This document shows positions 9,461-19,845 of a stretch of DNA of 64,000 bases, piece by piece. How positions within the stretch are numbered: position 1 is the stretch's first letter; every line of letters starts with the position of its first letter. A program made the position numbers and the translations under genes. This DNA comes from Pseudomonas sp. Teo4 (GTDB taxonomy: Bacteria; Pseudomonadota; Gammaproteobacteria; Pseudomonadales; Pseudomonadaceae): contig NZ_JAXCIL010000002.1 in NCBI RefSeq assembly GCF_034387475.1, positions 1,674,001 to 1,738,000 on the forward strand. Direction: 5' to 3'. Under the pieces are notes generated by a model. The model was not told the origin of the DNA. It saw only the letters and a list, made by a program, of their open reading frames with translations, and made no database searches.

Positions 9461-9730
9461 TCAACCAAGCAACGTTGGCAGGCTGCTGAACAGCGCCCGG
9501 GTGTAGTCCACCAGCATTTCCATGAGCAAAGGGCCTGCGAGAATCAGCACCAGGCACACGCCGACGATCTTGGGAATGAATGACAGCGTCGATTCGTTGA
9601 TCTGCGTCGCGGCCTGGAACAGGCTCACCAGCAAGCCAATGCACAGGGTCACCAACAACAGTGGCGCGGCCAGCGTCATGGTCATGCGCATGCCTTTGTA
9701 AGCCAGGTCCATCACCATTTCCGGGGTCAT
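9461..9730 (-). CDS. fliQ: Flagellar export gate protein FliQ
   Basis: Small export-gate subunit of 89 residues, the exact family length. It has two hydrophobic helices (about residues 15-40 and 50-75) and the family sequence MTPEMVMDLAYKGMRM. The start is the ATG at 9730, which agrees with other FliQ N-termini; the open frame continues upstream into fliP but that extension lacks family similarity. It lies between fliP and fliR. Confidence 0.94.
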   Translation of the reverse strand: MTPEMVMDLAYKGMRMTMTLAAPLLLVTLCIGLLVSLFQAATQINESTLSFIPKIVGVCLVLILAGPLLMEMLVDYTRALFSSLPTLLG

Positions 9731-9749
9731 CGGCGTGTTCCTCTTGGGC

Positions 9750-10499
9750 TCATGCGGGGTAGAAACTCTGTGCCAGCGAACCGAGCAGCAGCTGCCAGCC
9801 ATCCACCAGCACGAACAGCATCAGCTTGAAGGGCAGGGAAATGGTCGAGGGCGGCACCATCATCATGCCCAGGGCCATCAGCACACTGGCGACCAGCAGG
9901 TCGATGATCAGGAACGGTATGAAGATGGTGAAGCCCGCTTGAAACGCCGTCTTCAGTTCGCTGGTGACGAACGCCGGAAGCAGCACGCGCATGGGCACGT
10001 CCTCCGGGCCTTGCAGGTCCTTGACCTGCGCCAGGCGTGCGTACAGCGCAAGGTCGGTCTGGCGCGTCTGCGCCAGCATGAAAGTACGAAATGGCTTGCT
10101 GCCTTCGTCCAGAAACTGCTCGACGTTCATTTCATCCTGGGAGAACGGCACCCAGGCCTTCTGGTAGGCCTGCTCCAGGGTGGGCGACATGACGAAGAAG
10201 GTCAGGAACAGGGCCAGGCCCAACAGCACCTGGTTTGGTGGGGCGGTGGTGGTGCCGATTGCCGTGCGCAGCAAACTCAGCACGATGATGATGCGGGTGA
10301 AACCGGTCATCATCAGCAGCACCGCCGGCAGAAAGGCCATGGCGCTGAGCAGCATCAAGGTCTGCAGGCTCAGCGACCACTTCTCGCCACCGGCCTGGCC
10401 GGTGAACCCCGACAGCCCCTGCAGCGCGGGCGCTGCCTCGGCAACCGGCAACAGCGCGGGCAACAGCAGCGCCAGCAGGATCAGGCGGCGGGCATTCAT
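9750..10499 (-). CDS. fliP: Flagellar export gate protein FliP
   Basis: Export-gate subunit with a cleavable signal peptide ([19 protein letters not shown], cut near AEA) followed by the membrane core. Signature stretches are [19 protein letters not shown] and [18 protein letters not shown]. 249 residues, the usual size. Its start overlaps the end of fliO by four bases. Confidence 0.96.
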   Translation of the reverse strand: MNARRLILLALLLPALLPVAEAAPALQGLSGFTGQAGGEKWSLSLQTLMLLSAMAFLPAVLLMMTGFTRIIIVLSLLRTAIGTTTAPPNQVLLGLALFLTFFVMSPTLEQAYQKAWVPFSQDEMNVEQFLDEGSKPFRTFMLAQTRQTDLALYARLAQVKDLQGPEDVPMRVLLPAFVTSELKTAFQAGFTIFIPFLIIDLLVASVLMALGMMMVPPSTISLPFKLMLFVLVDGWQLLLGSLAQSFYPA

Positions 10500-10912
10500 G
10501 CGCTGTGCTCCGGGCCACGGGCCCCGCCACGTTTCAGGGCATCCGCCAGACGCAGGGCAAAACCGCGCGCAGGCTGCGTAGCGTCAGCCTCGGTAGCGGC
10601 GGGTGGCGCATCCATTTCCGACAGGCAGGCAATCTGCTGAGCGGTGACTCCCAGTACCAGCCTGCGGCCGCTGACCTCGATCACCACCACTTTCTCCCGC
10701 TGGCCCAGCCGGGTGCTGCCAATAACGCGAACGACGCTGCTGGCGGACGCGGGGCGGGCACCGATTCGGGACACCAGCCAGCCACACAACAGGATGCACG
10801 CCGCCACCAGCCCCAGGGCCAGTGCGGTCTTGCCCATCAGGGCCAGCCCGGTCAGGTCGTCTGCCGGTACGCCGAGGCTGGCAGGGGCGGCAAGGGCACT
10901 GGGGACGGTCAT
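10496..10912 (-). CDS. fliO: Flagellar biosynthesis protein FliO
   Basis: Membrane assembly factor for the FliP ring. 138 residues: one transmembrane helix at about residues 28-48 ([18 protein letters not shown]), then the conserved cytoplasmic FliO core ([31 protein letters not shown]). Gene position fliN-fliO-fliP and overlaps at both ends (4 bases each) support the call, since FliO is poorly conserved in sequence. Confidence 0.92.
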   Translation of the reverse strand: MTVPSALAAPASLGVPADDLTGLALMGKTALALGLVAACILLCGWLVSRIGARPASASSVVRVIGSTRLGQREKVVVIEVSGRRLVLGVTAQQIACLSEMDAPPAATEADATQPARGFALRLADALKRGGARGPEHSA

Positions 10913-11373
10913 CGGTTGAGCTTCTGCACGCGCTCGGAGGGCGTGATGATCTCGGTGATGCGAATACCGTAGCGGTCATCCACCACCACCACTTCGCCCT
11001 GGGCGATGAGATAGCTGTTGATCAGAATGTCCATCGGCTCGCCCGCCAGCCCATCCAGCGCCAGTACCGAGCCTTGCGCCAGTTCCAGCAACTGCTTGAT
11101 GGTGATCCGGGTGCGTCCCAGCTCCACGCTGAGCTTCACCGGAATGTCCATGATCATTTCCAGCTCGCGCGGCGAAGCCTGTGGCTGAACCGTGGCGAAG
11201 GGCTTGAACACACCGCTGCCGGCGTTGCTGGCTACCGCGGCCGGTACGGCTTCGCTCTGTTCGGCCAGGGCTGCAGCCCAAGGGTCTTCGGCAGGGTCGA
11301 GCGCACCTTGTTCGGCCAGGGCGTCGGCCCACTCATCGTCTTCGCGCGGTTCGGGAAGGTTCGGGTCACTCAT
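10909..11373 (-). CDS. fliN: Flagellar motor switch protein FliN
   Basis: C-ring component carrying the SpoA/FliN domain. 154 residues: an acidic, Ala-rich N-terminal tail (1-70) and the SpoA domain at about 75-150, with IPVKLSVELGRTRITIKQLL and GEPMDILINSYLIAQGEVVV. It overlaps the end of fliM by eight bases. It works with FliM and FliG in torque generation and direction switching. Confidence 0.96.
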   Translation of the reverse strand: MSDPNLPEPREDDEWADALAEQGALDPAEDPWAAALAEQSEAVPAAVASNAGSGVFKPFATVQPQASPRELEMIMDIPVKLSVELGRTRITIKQLLELAQGSVLALDGLAGEPMDILINSYLIAQGEVVVVDDRYGIRITEIITPSERVQKLNR

Positions 11374-12448
11374 GGTCGGGTTCCTTGGCTATGGGCAGGT
11401 GGCCCTTGACGAATCGGCTGGAGGAAGAGGGCTTGCCAATGGAGTGATCGATCAACTCTTTCACCAGCAGGGCGCGGGCGCCGTTGTAGCTGCCGAATTC
11501 GCAATTCATGACCGGCACGCCATCGACCCGCACCTTGACGCTGTCCGGCAGGTCGATGGGCAGCACGTCACCCTTCTTCAGTGCCATGACCTGGCCCAGG
11601 CGCGATTCGATCTCGACGAAGTCGGCGATCAGGTCAACCTGGGACTGGGTGATTTCGTCCGCCATGCGCCGGTTCCACTGCCGCTCCTCCTCCGGGTTGA
11701 TGTCGGTCAGCGGGCCATTGAGCAGTTGGCGCATCGGCTCGATCATCAGGTAGGGGATGACGATGTTGAAGTCGCTGGACAGGTTGCCGACCTCAAGGTG
11801 GAAGGTGGCGTTGACCACCACCTCGTTGGGCGAGCCGGTGATGTTGGCGAACTTGGCCTGCATCTCGGAACGCAGGTATTCGATCTCCAGCGGGTACACC
11901 GACTTCCAGGCATCGCGGTAGGCATCCACCGTCAGCCCCAGCACACGCCGGATGATGCGCATCTCGGTGTGGGTGAATTCGCGGCCTTCGGACTTGGTCA
12001 CGAAGCGGCCGTCACCGCCGAACAGGTTGTCCACCACCATGAACACCACGCTGGGCGGGAACACCACCAGCGCGGTGCCGCGCAGCGGCTTCATCGACAG
12101 CAGGTTGATGTTGGTGGGCATCGGCAAGTGCAGGGAGAACTCGCTGAAACTCTGGTAGCCGATGCTTTTGAAGGTGATGTCGACGTTGCGCCGGATCAGG
12201 TTGAACAGGCTCATGCGGAAGTAGCGCGCAAACCGTCCGTTGATGATATCCAGGGCATGCAGGCGTTCGTGGATTACCCGGTGCTGGGTGGCCGGGTCGT
12301 AGGGGCGAACCCGCTCGTCGGGGTCCAGGGACGAATCGCCGGGGAACTCCATCGCCGTGTCATCGGTGAGCCCGGAGGTGTCGATATCGTCGCTGCCGCG
12401 CAGCAGCATGTCGATCTCGTCTTGCGAGAGCATGTCGTTGGTGGACAT
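11366..12448 (-). CDS. fliM: Flagellar motor switch protein FliM
   Basis: Middle C-ring protein, 360 residues. The extreme N-terminus has LSQDEIDMLL, the CheY-P docking motif, so the motor should respond to a CheY although no che genes occur in the window. The CheC-like middle domain includes GGDGRF near 155, and a C-terminal SpoA domain follows. It lies four bases behind fliL. Confidence 0.96.
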   Translation of the reverse strand: MSTNDMLSQDEIDMLLRGSDDIDTSGLTDDTAMEFPGDSSLDPDERVRPYDPATQHRVIHERLHALDIINGRFARYFRMSLFNLIRRNVDITFKSIGYQSFSEFSLHLPMPTNINLLSMKPLRGTALVVFPPSVVFMVVDNLFGGDGRFVTKSEGREFTHTEMRIIRRVLGLTVDAYRDAWKSVYPLEIEYLRSEMQAKFANITGSPNEVVVNATFHLEVGNLSSDFNIVIPYLMIEPMRQLLNGPLTDINPEEERQWNRRMADEITQSQVDLIADFVEIESRLGQVMALKKGDVLPIDLPDSVKVRVDGVPVMNCEFGSYNGARALLVKELIDHSIGKPSSSSRFVKGHLPIAKEPDHE

Positions 12449-12451
12449 GGC

Positions 12452-12916
12452 TTATTGCACGATGAAGTCGGTGTAGAGCACGCCGAGCAGCGCGACATCG
12501 GGCTGCTCGGCGGCCAGGTTCTTGCGCAGCAGCTCAAGCATCTGAGCTGCCAGCGCCTCCTTGCCCTGGGGCGTTGCCAGTTGTGCGCTGTCCTGGCCGC
12601 TCAGGGCGGTCAGCAGCTGGCTGCGAATCTTCGGCATGTACATCTCCACCAGCTTGCGCGTGCCCTCGTTGCCGACTTCAAGGTTGAAACCGACGTAGAG
12701 CACGCTTTGGTCATCGCGCTCGCTGTGCAGGTTGACCGTCATGGGCGCGACGCTCACCAGCAGTGGCGCCTGTGGCACCACGGCCGACGTTTTGTGTACC
12801 TGCGCCTGGGCACGTTCACGCACGATGTAGGCATACACGCCCGCGGAACTGGCCGCCGCAGTGACCAAGGCCAGTGGTATGAACCAGAGCCAGATCTTCT
12901 TGGTGGTAGTGGGCAT
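12452..12916 (-). CDS. fliL: Flagellar basal-body-associated protein FliL
   Basis: Single-pass inner-membrane protein near the stators. 154 residues: short cytoplasmic N-terminus, one helix at about 8-28 (LWFIPLALVTAAASSAGVYA), and a periplasmic FliL domain with MTVNLHSERDDQSVLYVGF. It is the first gene of fliLMNOPQR, separated from fliK by 122 bases that could hold a promoter, although I could not identify a clear one. Confidence 0.93.
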   Translation of the reverse strand: MPTTTKKIWLWFIPLALVTAAASSAGVYAYIVRERAQAQVHKTSAVVPQAPLLVSVAPMTVNLHSERDDQSVLYVGFNLEVGNEGTRKLVEMYMPKIRSQLLTALSGQDSAQLATPQGKEALAAQMLELLRKNLAAEQPDVALLGVLYTDFIVQ

Positions 12917-13038
12917 GGATAGCGGCCTTGGGAGTGGGTAAACGGTTCGAAAGGGCGCAAGTATGCCCAGCGGGCCAATCGTCCGATGGGCTGATTAGCG
13001 CGGGTTTAGGGCGTCAACTTGTGGCTTTGCTTCGGCGT

Positions 13039-14316
13039 TTACAGATACAGGTCGACCCCGGCGCCAAGGCTGGCAACCTGCTGGGTTTGTGGTGCGGCAG
13101 CAGGTTCCGAGGTCGGTTCCGTGCGCGTCGTGTTGCTGGCGCCTGGCGACTCCCGGCGAGGCTGCTCGCCCATGGCCTGGCGTGATGCGCCGTCGTTGAC
13201 CGACGCCTCACCCAGTGTCAGCCCCTGCGCGGCCAGCGCCACCTGCAACTGCGGCAGCGCCTGCTCCACCGCCGAGCGCACCGAGGCGTGGGTGGACTGG
13301 AACTGCGCTTGAATACCGCCTTCGCTGACATTCAGGCTGATCGACAGCGGGCCAAGGTCAGCCGGGTTCAGTTGCATGTCCATTTGCTGCTCGCCGCGAC
13401 GCACCAGGGCGATCACCTGCTGGCCCAGGTCGTCCTGCCAGGCCGTGCTTCCCAAGGAGGGAGTGGCAGCGGCGGTTGTGTCGGTGCTGACAGTGCTGGC
13501 GCTGGCGGTTGTGGTCGAACTCAGGCCGGGCACGACCGTGGGCACGGCGGAAGTACCGTCTGCGGTGTCAGCGGGCGGGCTGTCGAAGGCAATGCCACGG
13601 GTGGTTTCCAGCGAGGCGCGCGTCGCTACCGGGGCTATTTCGGCGAGGCTGTCGACGGCAAGGTCTGGTTGGGCCGCAGGGGACTCCTCCTCGGGCGCGC
13701 TCCACTCTAGGGGTGCCGATACTTTGCCTTCGTAGGAAGGCTCGCTATCGGGCGAGGGTTCGGGGTTTGCCGCAGGTGCCTGCGCCCAGCTCACGGGCGC
13801 AGAAATGGCGAGTACGCCGGCATTGTCGATCAAGTCCAGGCGCTGGCGAATCGCTTCCAACGAATCCCGTGACGGCTCTGTACCGTCATCTGCATCAGTG
13901 CTGTCTTCTACTGTGTCGTCGGTGTCCAGCATCGCGGCCAGACTGTCCATGTCCACGGCTTCGTCGGCGTTGGCGTCCACTTCGGCGACCTGCAGATCGG
14001 CCGCCGGAGGCAGTGGCTCGGGAGCGACTACCTGGGGCAGTTCCTGTTGCAGGTCTGCTGCTTCTGCTTGCACCGCCAGCTGGGGAGCTTCGCTGGCTTT
14101 CACCGGTTGGCTTTGGGCAGGTAACGTCGGCGTGCTTGCAGGGCGTGTCGACGGCGTCGCGGTGGTAATCGGGGTGGCCGGCGCATCTGTGCTAGCCGTT
14201 TCGGCCTGCTCAAGCGCGGTCGAGAAGGCATTCGCCGTGTCGCTTGTGCTGCTGGTGTCGGTCACATCCTGGCTTGAGGCCAAGGGTTGGGCTGTGAGGT
14301 TGGTGATGATGTTCAT
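13039..14316 (-). CDS. fliK: Flagellar hook-length control protein FliK
   Basis: Secreted molecular ruler that sets hook length and switches export specificity through FlhB. Choosing the ATG at 14316 gives 425 residues: a long low-complexity Ala/Thr/Asp/Pro-rich region (about 1-320) and the conserved C-terminal domain (about 330-410, with DMQLNPADLGPLSISLNV and VRSAVEQALPQL). The longer reading frame upstream of the ATG overlaps fliJ and lacks FliK character. Confidence 0.92.
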   Translation of the reverse strand: MNIITNLTAQPLASSQDVTDTSSTSDTANAFSTALEQAETASTDAPATPITTATPSTRPASTPTLPAQSQPVKASEAPQLAVQAEAADLQQELPQVVAPEPLPPAADLQVAEVDANADEAVDMDSLAAMLDTDDTVEDSTDADDGTEPSRDSLEAIRQRLDLIDNAGVLAISAPVSWAQAPAANPEPSPDSEPSYEGKVSAPLEWSAPEEESPAAQPDLAVDSLAEIAPVATRASLETTRGIAFDSPPADTADGTSAVPTVVPGLSSTTTASASTVSTDTTAAATPSLGSTAWQDDLGQQVIALVRRGEQQMDMQLNPADLGPLSISLNVSEGGIQAQFQSTHASVRSAVEQALPQLQVALAAQGLTLGEASVNDGASRQAMGEQPRRESPGASNTTRTEPTSEPAAAPQTQQVASLGAGVDLYL

Positions 14317-14323
14317 GGCTCTC

Positions 14324-14776
14324 TCAGAATCCGCTGCCCAGGGATGCGCGTCGCGCACGGCTGGCCTGTTCGTCGGTTTGTCTTTGTTCGGCGCGACCGG
14401 CGCGCAGCTGTTCCTGTGCTTGGCGCCGGGCCAGCAGCGTCTCGATGGCGTTGACCTTGCGCCATGCCTGGCGCCAGGTTTCCTGATGCTCGGCAACCTG
14501 GGCCCGGTGGCGTTCCAGGTTGGCTTCGGCGCGCTCCATCGCCGCCTCCAGCGACTTGAGAAAACCCCGGTAGTTGGCCAGCGTGGCCGGGCTCATGCCG
14601 GCGCCGGCCAGTTCTTGCTGCAGTGTCTTGCGGTATTCGCGCTGGTACTGGTCCAGGGTGCGCAATTGTTCGGCCAGTCGTTGCTCGGCGCGGCGGCTCT
14701 GGGACAGCGCGTTGGCAGCGTCCTCCCGGGCGCGGGCGGTCAGTTCGACAAGCAGCTGGAGCGATTCGTGGGCCAT
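14324..14776 (-). CDS. fliJ: Flagellar export chaperone / ATPase stalk FliJ
   Basis: Central stalk of the FliI ATPase ring. 150 residues, strongly charged and predicted to be almost entirely coiled coil (many Arg, Glu, Gln and Ala heptads, e.g. AEQRLAEQLRTLDQYQREYR). Sequence alone is weak evidence, but size, composition and position between fliI and fliK fix the call. Confidence 0.9.
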   Translation of the reverse strand: MAHESLQLLVELTARAREDAANALSQSRRAEQRLAEQLRTLDQYQREYRKTLQQELAGAGMSPATLANYRGFLKSLEAAMERAEANLERHRAQVAEHQETWRQAWRKVNAIETLLARRQAQEQLRAGRAEQRQTDEQASRARRASLGSGF

Positions 14777-14798
14777 GGTCTACCTGCCTGCTCTGTGG

Positions 14799-16187
14799 TC
14801 ATTTGCCGGGGAACAGCAGATTGAGCCCGGCCAGGCTGTCTTCCATCGACGAGCGTTCATTGATCCGCTGTTGCAGGAAGCGCTCGATATGCGGGTACAG
14901 GTTCACGGCGCGGTCCAGCTGGGCGTCGTGCCCCGGCGCGTAGGCGCCCACGCCGATCAGGTCGCGGTTGCGCTGGTAGCGTGACAAGGCCTGCTTGAGC
15001 TTCTGGGTCTTGCGCTGTTGCGATTCGCTGACGATCGCGGTCATCGCCCGGCTGATCGAGGCTTCGATATCGATGGCGGGGTAGTGCCCGCTTTCGGCCA
15101 GCTGGCGCGACAGCACGAAGTGGCCATCGAGAATGGCCCGCGCCGAATCGGCAATCGGGTCCTGCTGGTCGTCGCCCTCGCTGAGCACGGTATAGAAACC
15201 GGTGATCGAGCCACCGCCCCGTGGGCCATTGCCTGCGCGCTCGACCAACTTCGGCAGCTTGGCGAACACTGATGGCGGGTAGCCCTTGGTGGCCGGTGGC
15301 TCGCCCAGGGCCAGGGCGATTTCGCGCTGGGCTTGGGCGTAGCGCGTCAGCGAGTCCATGATCAACAGCACATCCTTGCCCTGGTCGCGGAAATCCTCCG
15401 CCAGGCGCGTGGCGTACAGCGCGCCCTGCAGCCGTTGCAGGGGCGAGGCGTCGGCCGGTGCGGCCACTACCACCGAGCGGCGCAGGCCTTCCTCGCCAAG
15501 AATGTTGTCGATGAAGTCCTGCACCTCGCGGCCACGTTCACCGATCAGGCCGACCACCACCACATCGGCGCGGGTGTAGCGGGCCATCATGCCCAGCAAC
15601 ACCGACTTGCCCACGCCGGAGCCAGCGAACAGGCCCAGACGCTGCCCACGCCCCACGCTGAGCAAGGCATTGATGGCGCGGATGCCCACGTCGATCTGGC
15701 GGTCGATGGGCGCCCGTTGCAGCGGGTTGATCGGTTGGCCATGCAGGCTGGCGCGATGCGCCGCCAGCAACGGGCCTTTGCCATCGAACGGGTTGCCGCT
15801 GCTGTCCAGTACCCGGCCGAGCAGCGACATGCCCAGCGGCACGGGGCGGATACCGTCGCTGGCGCCCGGCTCATCGGCCAGGGCGAACACCCGCGCCCCC
15901 GACTGTAAGCCGTGGATTTCTTCCAGCGGCATCAGGTAGAGCACCTCGCCGGCAAAGCCGATCACTTCTGCTTCGGCGAAAATCCCTGGCTGTGCGCCAC
16001 GCGCGGGCAGCAGTTCGATACGGCACCCGGCGCCCAGCGGCAGGCGCATGCCCACCGCCTCCAGCACGATGCCGGTGGCCCGGGTGATACGGCCGCTACG
16101 CCGGTAGTCGGTGGCCTGCAACGCTTCGCCAGCCAGGGTGTCGAGGCCTTGGCTCCAGCGTTTCAGGTGCGGGTTGGCGGTGGTCAT
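14799..16187 (-). CDS. fliI: Flagellum-specific ATPase FliI
   Basis: Type III export ATPase of the F1-like family. Starting at ATG 16187 gives 462 residues. Walker A is [14 protein letters not shown] (about residue 170), and [16 protein letters not shown], Walker [19 protein letters not shown] and [19 protein letters not shown] follow. The start overlaps the fliH stop (ATGA), favouring this Met over the one 30 bases upstream. It energises export with FliH and FliJ. Confidence 0.96.
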   Translation of the reverse strand: MTTANPHLKRWSQGLDTLAGEALQATDYRRSGRITRATGIVLEAVGMRLPLGAGCRIELLPARGAQPGIFAEAEVIGFAGEVLYLMPLEEIHGLQSGARVFALADEPGASDGIRPVPLGMSLLGRVLDSSGNPFDGKGPLLAAHRASLHGQPINPLQRAPIDRQIDVGIRAINALLSVGRGQRLGLFAGSGVGKSVLLGMMARYTRADVVVVGLIGERGREVQDFIDNILGEEGLRRSVVVAAPADASPLQRLQGALYATRLAEDFRDQGKDVLLIMDSLTRYAQAQREIALALGEPPATKGYPPSVFAKLPKLVERAGNGPRGGGSITGFYTVLSEGDDQQDPIADSARAILDGHFVLSRQLAESGHYPAIDIEASISRAMTAIVSESQQRKTQKLKQALSRYQRNRDLIGVGAYAPGHDAQLDRAVNLYPHIERFLQQRINERSSMEDSLAGLNLLFPGK

Positions 16188-16885
16188 TGGGGCGGAGCCA
16201 TTTCGTCGAGCAGCCATTGGCCGTTACGTTCGAACAGCGCCTGACGTGTCTGGTGCGTGGCGTCCAGCTCGGCGGTCGCGCTCAGTGCACGGCAACCGCC
16301 GGGCTGAATCGACGGGTCGGCGTGCAGGGTCCAACCGGCCGCCGCCAGTTCATCGCCCAGGCTGCCTTGCACCCAGGGCAGGTCGCCAGGGTTCAGCTCA
16401 AGGCTTGGTTTGCCGGTCAGCGCCGGTTCGCAGGCAAGCATGCGCCGGGCGAGCTGTTCCACTTGCTCGGGCTGAACCGACAGCGCCATGCCGGCCAGAC
16501 GGCTGGCAAGCTCCAGCGCCACCTGGCCCACTTGCCGCGCCACCAGGCCATCGACCTCGCGCAGCGCTTCATCGAAGCTCCGGCACAAGGCGCGCAAGGG
16601 TTCGAGGGTCTGGCTGAGCTGCTGGCGCAACTCTTCAGCCGCCGCTTCGCGCCCTTCGGCCAACCCCTGGGCATAACCCAGTTCCTTGCCTTGGGCATGG
16701 CCCAATCGTTCGGCCTCGGCTTGCGCCTGGTCGCGCAGGCGCTGCAAGGCCAGGCGTTGGGCGAGGGCGTGCTTGCGCTGTTGTTCGCGGCGTGCGGCAT
16801 CCGGGTCGATGGAAAGTGGCGCTTCGGTACCCAGGGGGTCCATCTGCCAGGCTTGCCAGTGCCCATGCGGCAACCGTTCAGACAT
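16184..16885 (-). CDS. fliH: Flagellar assembly protein FliH
   Basis: Negative regulator and membrane anchor of FliI. With ATG 16885 the protein has 233 residues: an N-terminal segment [19 protein letters not shown], a long Ala/Arg/Gln/Glu coiled coil (about 45-120) with GxxxG-like repeats ([18 protein letters not shown]), and a C-terminal FliH/V-ATPase-E-like domain. The start overlaps fliG by eight bases; the far longer upstream frame is antisense-like and not FliH. Confidence 0.9.
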   Translation of the reverse strand: MSERLPHGHWQAWQMDPLGTEAPLSIDPDAARREQQRKHALAQRLALQRLRDQAQAEAERLGHAQGKELGYAQGLAEGREAAAEELRQQLSQTLEPLRALCRSFDEALREVDGLVARQVGQVALELASRLAGMALSVQPEQVEQLARRMLACEPALTGKPSLELNPGDLPWVQGSLGDELAAAGWTLHADPSIQPGGCRALSATAELDATHQTRQALFERNGQWLLDEMAPPQ

Positions 16886-17876
16886 AGGCATCGTCGCCCC
16901 GTGCGGTGACCATGTCGCCGGTTTCGGACAGGCGTCGAACCACCTGCAAGATCGACTTCTGCTCGGTTTCGATCTGCGACATGCGAACCGGCCCGCGGGC
17001 CTCCATATCCTCGCGGAACAGCGTCGAAGCACGTTGCGACATGTTGCGCATGAAGCGGTCGAGCAACGGCGCCGATGCGCCTTTGAGGGCAATCGCCAGG
17101 GAATTGCTGTCGATGTTCTGCAGCAGCGTCTGGATGCTGCGGTCGTCGACATCGGCGAGGTTCTCGAACAGGAACATCTCGTCGAGAATCTTCTGTGCCA
17201 GGTCCACGCTGTGGTTGCGCAGGTTGTCGATGGCCGAAGATTCCTGGGCCGAGGCCATCAGGTTGAGGATTTCCGCCGCTGCCCTCACGCCGCCCATCTT
17301 GCTGCGCTTGAGGCTCTGGCCATCGAGCATGACGCCCAGTACTTCGGTGAGCTCGTGCAACGCCACCGGTTGTACGCCACTGAAGGTGGCGATGCGCAGG
17401 ATGATGTCGTTGCGCAGGCGCTCGGGCAGCAGCTGCAGAATCGCCGAGGCCTGGTTGCGTTCCAGGTGCACGAGAATGGTGGCGACGATCTGCGGGTGTT
17501 CGTCGCGGATCATCTCCGCCACCATCGGCGCTTCCATCAGGTTGAGCTTGTCGATGCCGGAAACGGTGTTGGTGGTTTCCAGAATGTCGTCGATCAGGCT
17601 GGCGGCGCGCTCGCTGCCCAGGGCCTTGGTCAGCACCGCGCGGATGTGGTCGCTGCTTTGAATGTTGATCGCCGCGTACTGTTCGGTCTCGTCCATGAAC
17701 TCGGCCAGCACCTGGCGCATTTCCTCATGGGAAACCTGGCTCAGCCGCGCCATTTCCAGGCTGATGGTTTCAACGTCCTGGCTGGGCAGGAACTTGAACA
17801 CTTCGGCGGCGCTGTCGGCGTCGAGCGACAGCAGCAGGATGGCACTGCGACGTGGCCCACTGATCTTGTTAGTCAT
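16878..17876 (-). CDS. fliG: Flagellar motor switch protein FliG
   Basis: Torque-generating C-ring protein, 332 residues, standard length. N-terminal FliF-binding domain begins with GPRRSAILLLSLDADSAAEV; the middle domain shows DEHPQIVATILVHL; the C-terminal charged ridge that faces the stator includes the region MFLFENLADVDDRSIQTLLQ. It overlaps fliF by eight bases. Confidence 0.96.
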   Translation of the reverse strand: MTNKISGPRRSAILLLSLDADSAAEVFKFLPSQDVETISLEMARLSQVSHEEMRQVLAEFMDETEQYAAINIQSSDHIRAVLTKALGSERAASLIDDILETTNTVSGIDKLNLMEAPMVAEMIRDEHPQIVATILVHLERNQASAILQLLPERLRNDIILRIATFSGVQPVALHELTEVLGVMLDGQSLKRSKMGGVRAAAEILNLMASAQESSAIDNLRNHSVDLAQKILDEMFLFENLADVDDRSIQTLLQNIDSNSLAIALKGASAPLLDRFMRNMSQRASTLFREDMEARGPVRMSQIETEQKSILQVVRRLSETGDMVTARGDDAYV

Positions 17877-19596
17877 TTTTCTTCATCCAGCCGCGCACGA
17901 TCATCGCCACCAGACGCGGGTCTTCGGTGGCCAGGCGTTTCAGGCTTTCCATGTTCTGTTCGTACAGCGCCGACTTGCGCGGCAGCGCAGGCCGCGCCGG
18001 GCTGCCTGGGCTGGCAACCACGTCACCGGCGGGCAGGGTGTCTGGCGTCAGCTCAAGGTCTTGGTCGGACAGCGCCATCAGCTCGCGGCGTCCGGACTCG
18101 GTAGCGCGCTGCTGCATCGGTTTGAGCACGCGTCGCCACAGCATGAAGGCGGCGAAGCCCACCAGCAGATAGCGCAGCGCACTCATGGCCAGGTTGTAGG
18201 CCTCCGGCGTTCGCCACCACGGCAGTTCGGCGAGGTCTGTCTGTTCTTCCACGAATGGGCTGTTGATCACTTGCAGGGTGTCGCCACGGCTTTCGGTAAA
18301 GCCCATGGCCTGACGCACCAGGTCGTTGATGCCGGCCAGCTCTTCCTTGCTCAGTGGTTCGTTGGAAGGGGCGCCGTCTTTCATCACGGTTCGGTAGTTC
18401 ACCACTACGGCAGCGGTCAGGCGCTGAATGTTGCCCAGGCTCGATTTGACGTGCTCGACATCCCGGTCCACCTCGTAGTTGACCATGCGCTCGCTCTGCA
18501 GCGCCTTGCCGGTCTCGCTGGCGGAGGTGGTGGCGGTGGCGTTGTTGGCGTTGGCGCTGCCCGGTGCGGGCGTTGGCGCGTTGGCGCGGGTTGGCGCTGG
18601 GGTATTCGGTGGAGAGTTGGTCAAAGCACCCGGCACGCCGCGACCGCTCTCACCGGTTTGGTTCAGGCGTTCGGAGGTCTGCTGGCTGCGCACTGCTGCC
18701 GCGTTGGCATCCTGGTTGGGGGCGTAACGCTCGGCGGTGCTTTCGCGCACCGAGAAATCCACCTGGGCCACCACTCGGGCGTGCACGTTGGTGCTGCCCA
18801 GCAACGGTGTGAGGATTTCCTCGATGCGCCGTTGGTAGCTGCGCTCGATTTCGCTGACGTAGTCCAGCTTGGCGTCGTCGAGCCCGTCGCTTTCGTGGCT
18901 GCGCGAGAGCAGGCGGCCGCTCTGGTCGACCACGGTGACGCCGTCCACCGCCAGCTCGGGCACGCTGGCGGTGACCAGGTGAATGATCGCGCTGACCTGG
19001 CTCTGGCCCAGCTCGCGGCCAGGCTGCAGGGCAAGGGTGACCGAGGCCCGGGCGGCTTCGCGATCGCGGGCGAACACCGAATCTTTGGCCATGACCAGGT
19101 GCACCCGCGCATGGGCCACCGGGCCGAGCGATTCGATGGTGCGCGCCAGTTCTCCTTCCAGGCCGCGCTGATAGTTGAGGTGTTCAGCGAACTGGCTGAT
19201 ACCGAAGGCCTGCTTGTCCAGCAACTCGAAGCCGACACTGCCACCTTTGGGCAGGCCCTGTTCGGCCAGTTGCAGGCGCAGTGCATTCATCCGTTCGGCA
19301 GGCACCATGATGGTGTGACCGCCTTCGCCCAGCCGATAGGGCACGCCGCGTTTGTCCAGTTCCCCGATGACCTGGCCGCCATCCGCTTCGCTCAGGTTGG
19401 AAAACAGCACGCGGTATTCCGGCTCGCGCGCCCACAGCAGCAACGCCACCAACACCGCCACCGCGGCGGCGCCGGCCAGCAGCAATGGCAGCATCGGCCG
19501 GCCACGCAGCAACCCTGCCAGCGCATCCAGGGCTTGGGGCGGGCTGGCAATCGGCAGATTCTTTTTTGTGCCCTTGGCCTGGGCAGCAGTAGTCAC
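17869..19596 (-). CDS. fliF: Flagellar MS-ring protein FliF
   Basis: Forms the MS ring in the inner membrane. I place the start at GTG 19596 because a GAGG site lies seven bases before it and the product (575 residues) then has normal length; the frame stays open to 19746. Two membrane helices: about residues 35-56 (PLLLAGAAAVAVLVALLLW) and about 405-425. The periplasmic part has YRVLFSNLSEADGGQVIGEL. First gene of the fliF-R block, divergent from fliE. Confidence 0.93.
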   Translation of the reverse strand: MTTAAQAKGTKKNLPIASPPQALDALAGLLRGRPMLPLLLAGAAAVAVLVALLLWAREPEYRVLFSNLSEADGGQVIGELDKRGVPYRLGEGGHTIMVPAERMNALRLQLAEQGLPKGGSVGFELLDKQAFGISQFAEHLNYQRGLEGELARTIESLGPVAHARVHLVMAKDSVFARDREAARASVTLALQPGRELGQSQVSAIIHLVTASVPELAVDGVTVVDQSGRLLSRSHESDGLDDAKLDYVSEIERSYQRRIEEILTPLLGSTNVHARVVAQVDFSVRESTAERYAPNQDANAAAVRSQQTSERLNQTGESGRGVPGALTNSPPNTPAPTRANAPTPAPGSANANNATATTSASETGKALQSERMVNYEVDRDVEHVKSSLGNIQRLTAAVVVNYRTVMKDGAPSNEPLSKEELAGINDLVRQAMGFTESRGDTLQVINSPFVEEQTDLAELPWWRTPEAYNLAMSALRYLLVGFAAFMLWRRVLKPMQQRATESGRRELMALSDQDLELTPDTLPAGDVVASPGSPARPALPRKSALYEQNMESLKRLATEDPRLVAMIVRGWMKKND

Positions 19597-19845
19597 GAGC
19601 ACCTCGAAGCTGAGGTTGTGGCCGGGAAGAGGGGCATCACAGAGTCCGCTGGCAATGGTAATCGACCCGCGGTCCGCCGGCCGGTTGGGGCGGTGGTCCA
19701 GTCGGGATTGGCTCAGCGTCATTCTGGCGAAGCGCAAAGCGGGCAAAGGGCAGAAAAGCCTGATGTTTTGCTGCCAATTGGGCGGATTCGTATTTGCACT
19801 GGCTTGTTAATCTGCCGCGCATTCGCCAGCCACGAGCCCCGTGCC

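Noticed and set aside
11192..12922. 576-codon frame antisense to fliM and fliL
   Set aside because: Shadow of the real minus-strand genes; composition is implausible and no ribosome site or domain is seen.
8669..17876. Non-flagellar type III secretion system
   Set aside because: Presence of rod, hook, ring, switch, flagellin and stator genes in one order makes it a flagellum.
17662..19845. Long upstream extension of the fliE frame
   Set aside because: It runs antisense through fliF. The FliE family match begins at the ATG at 19846.
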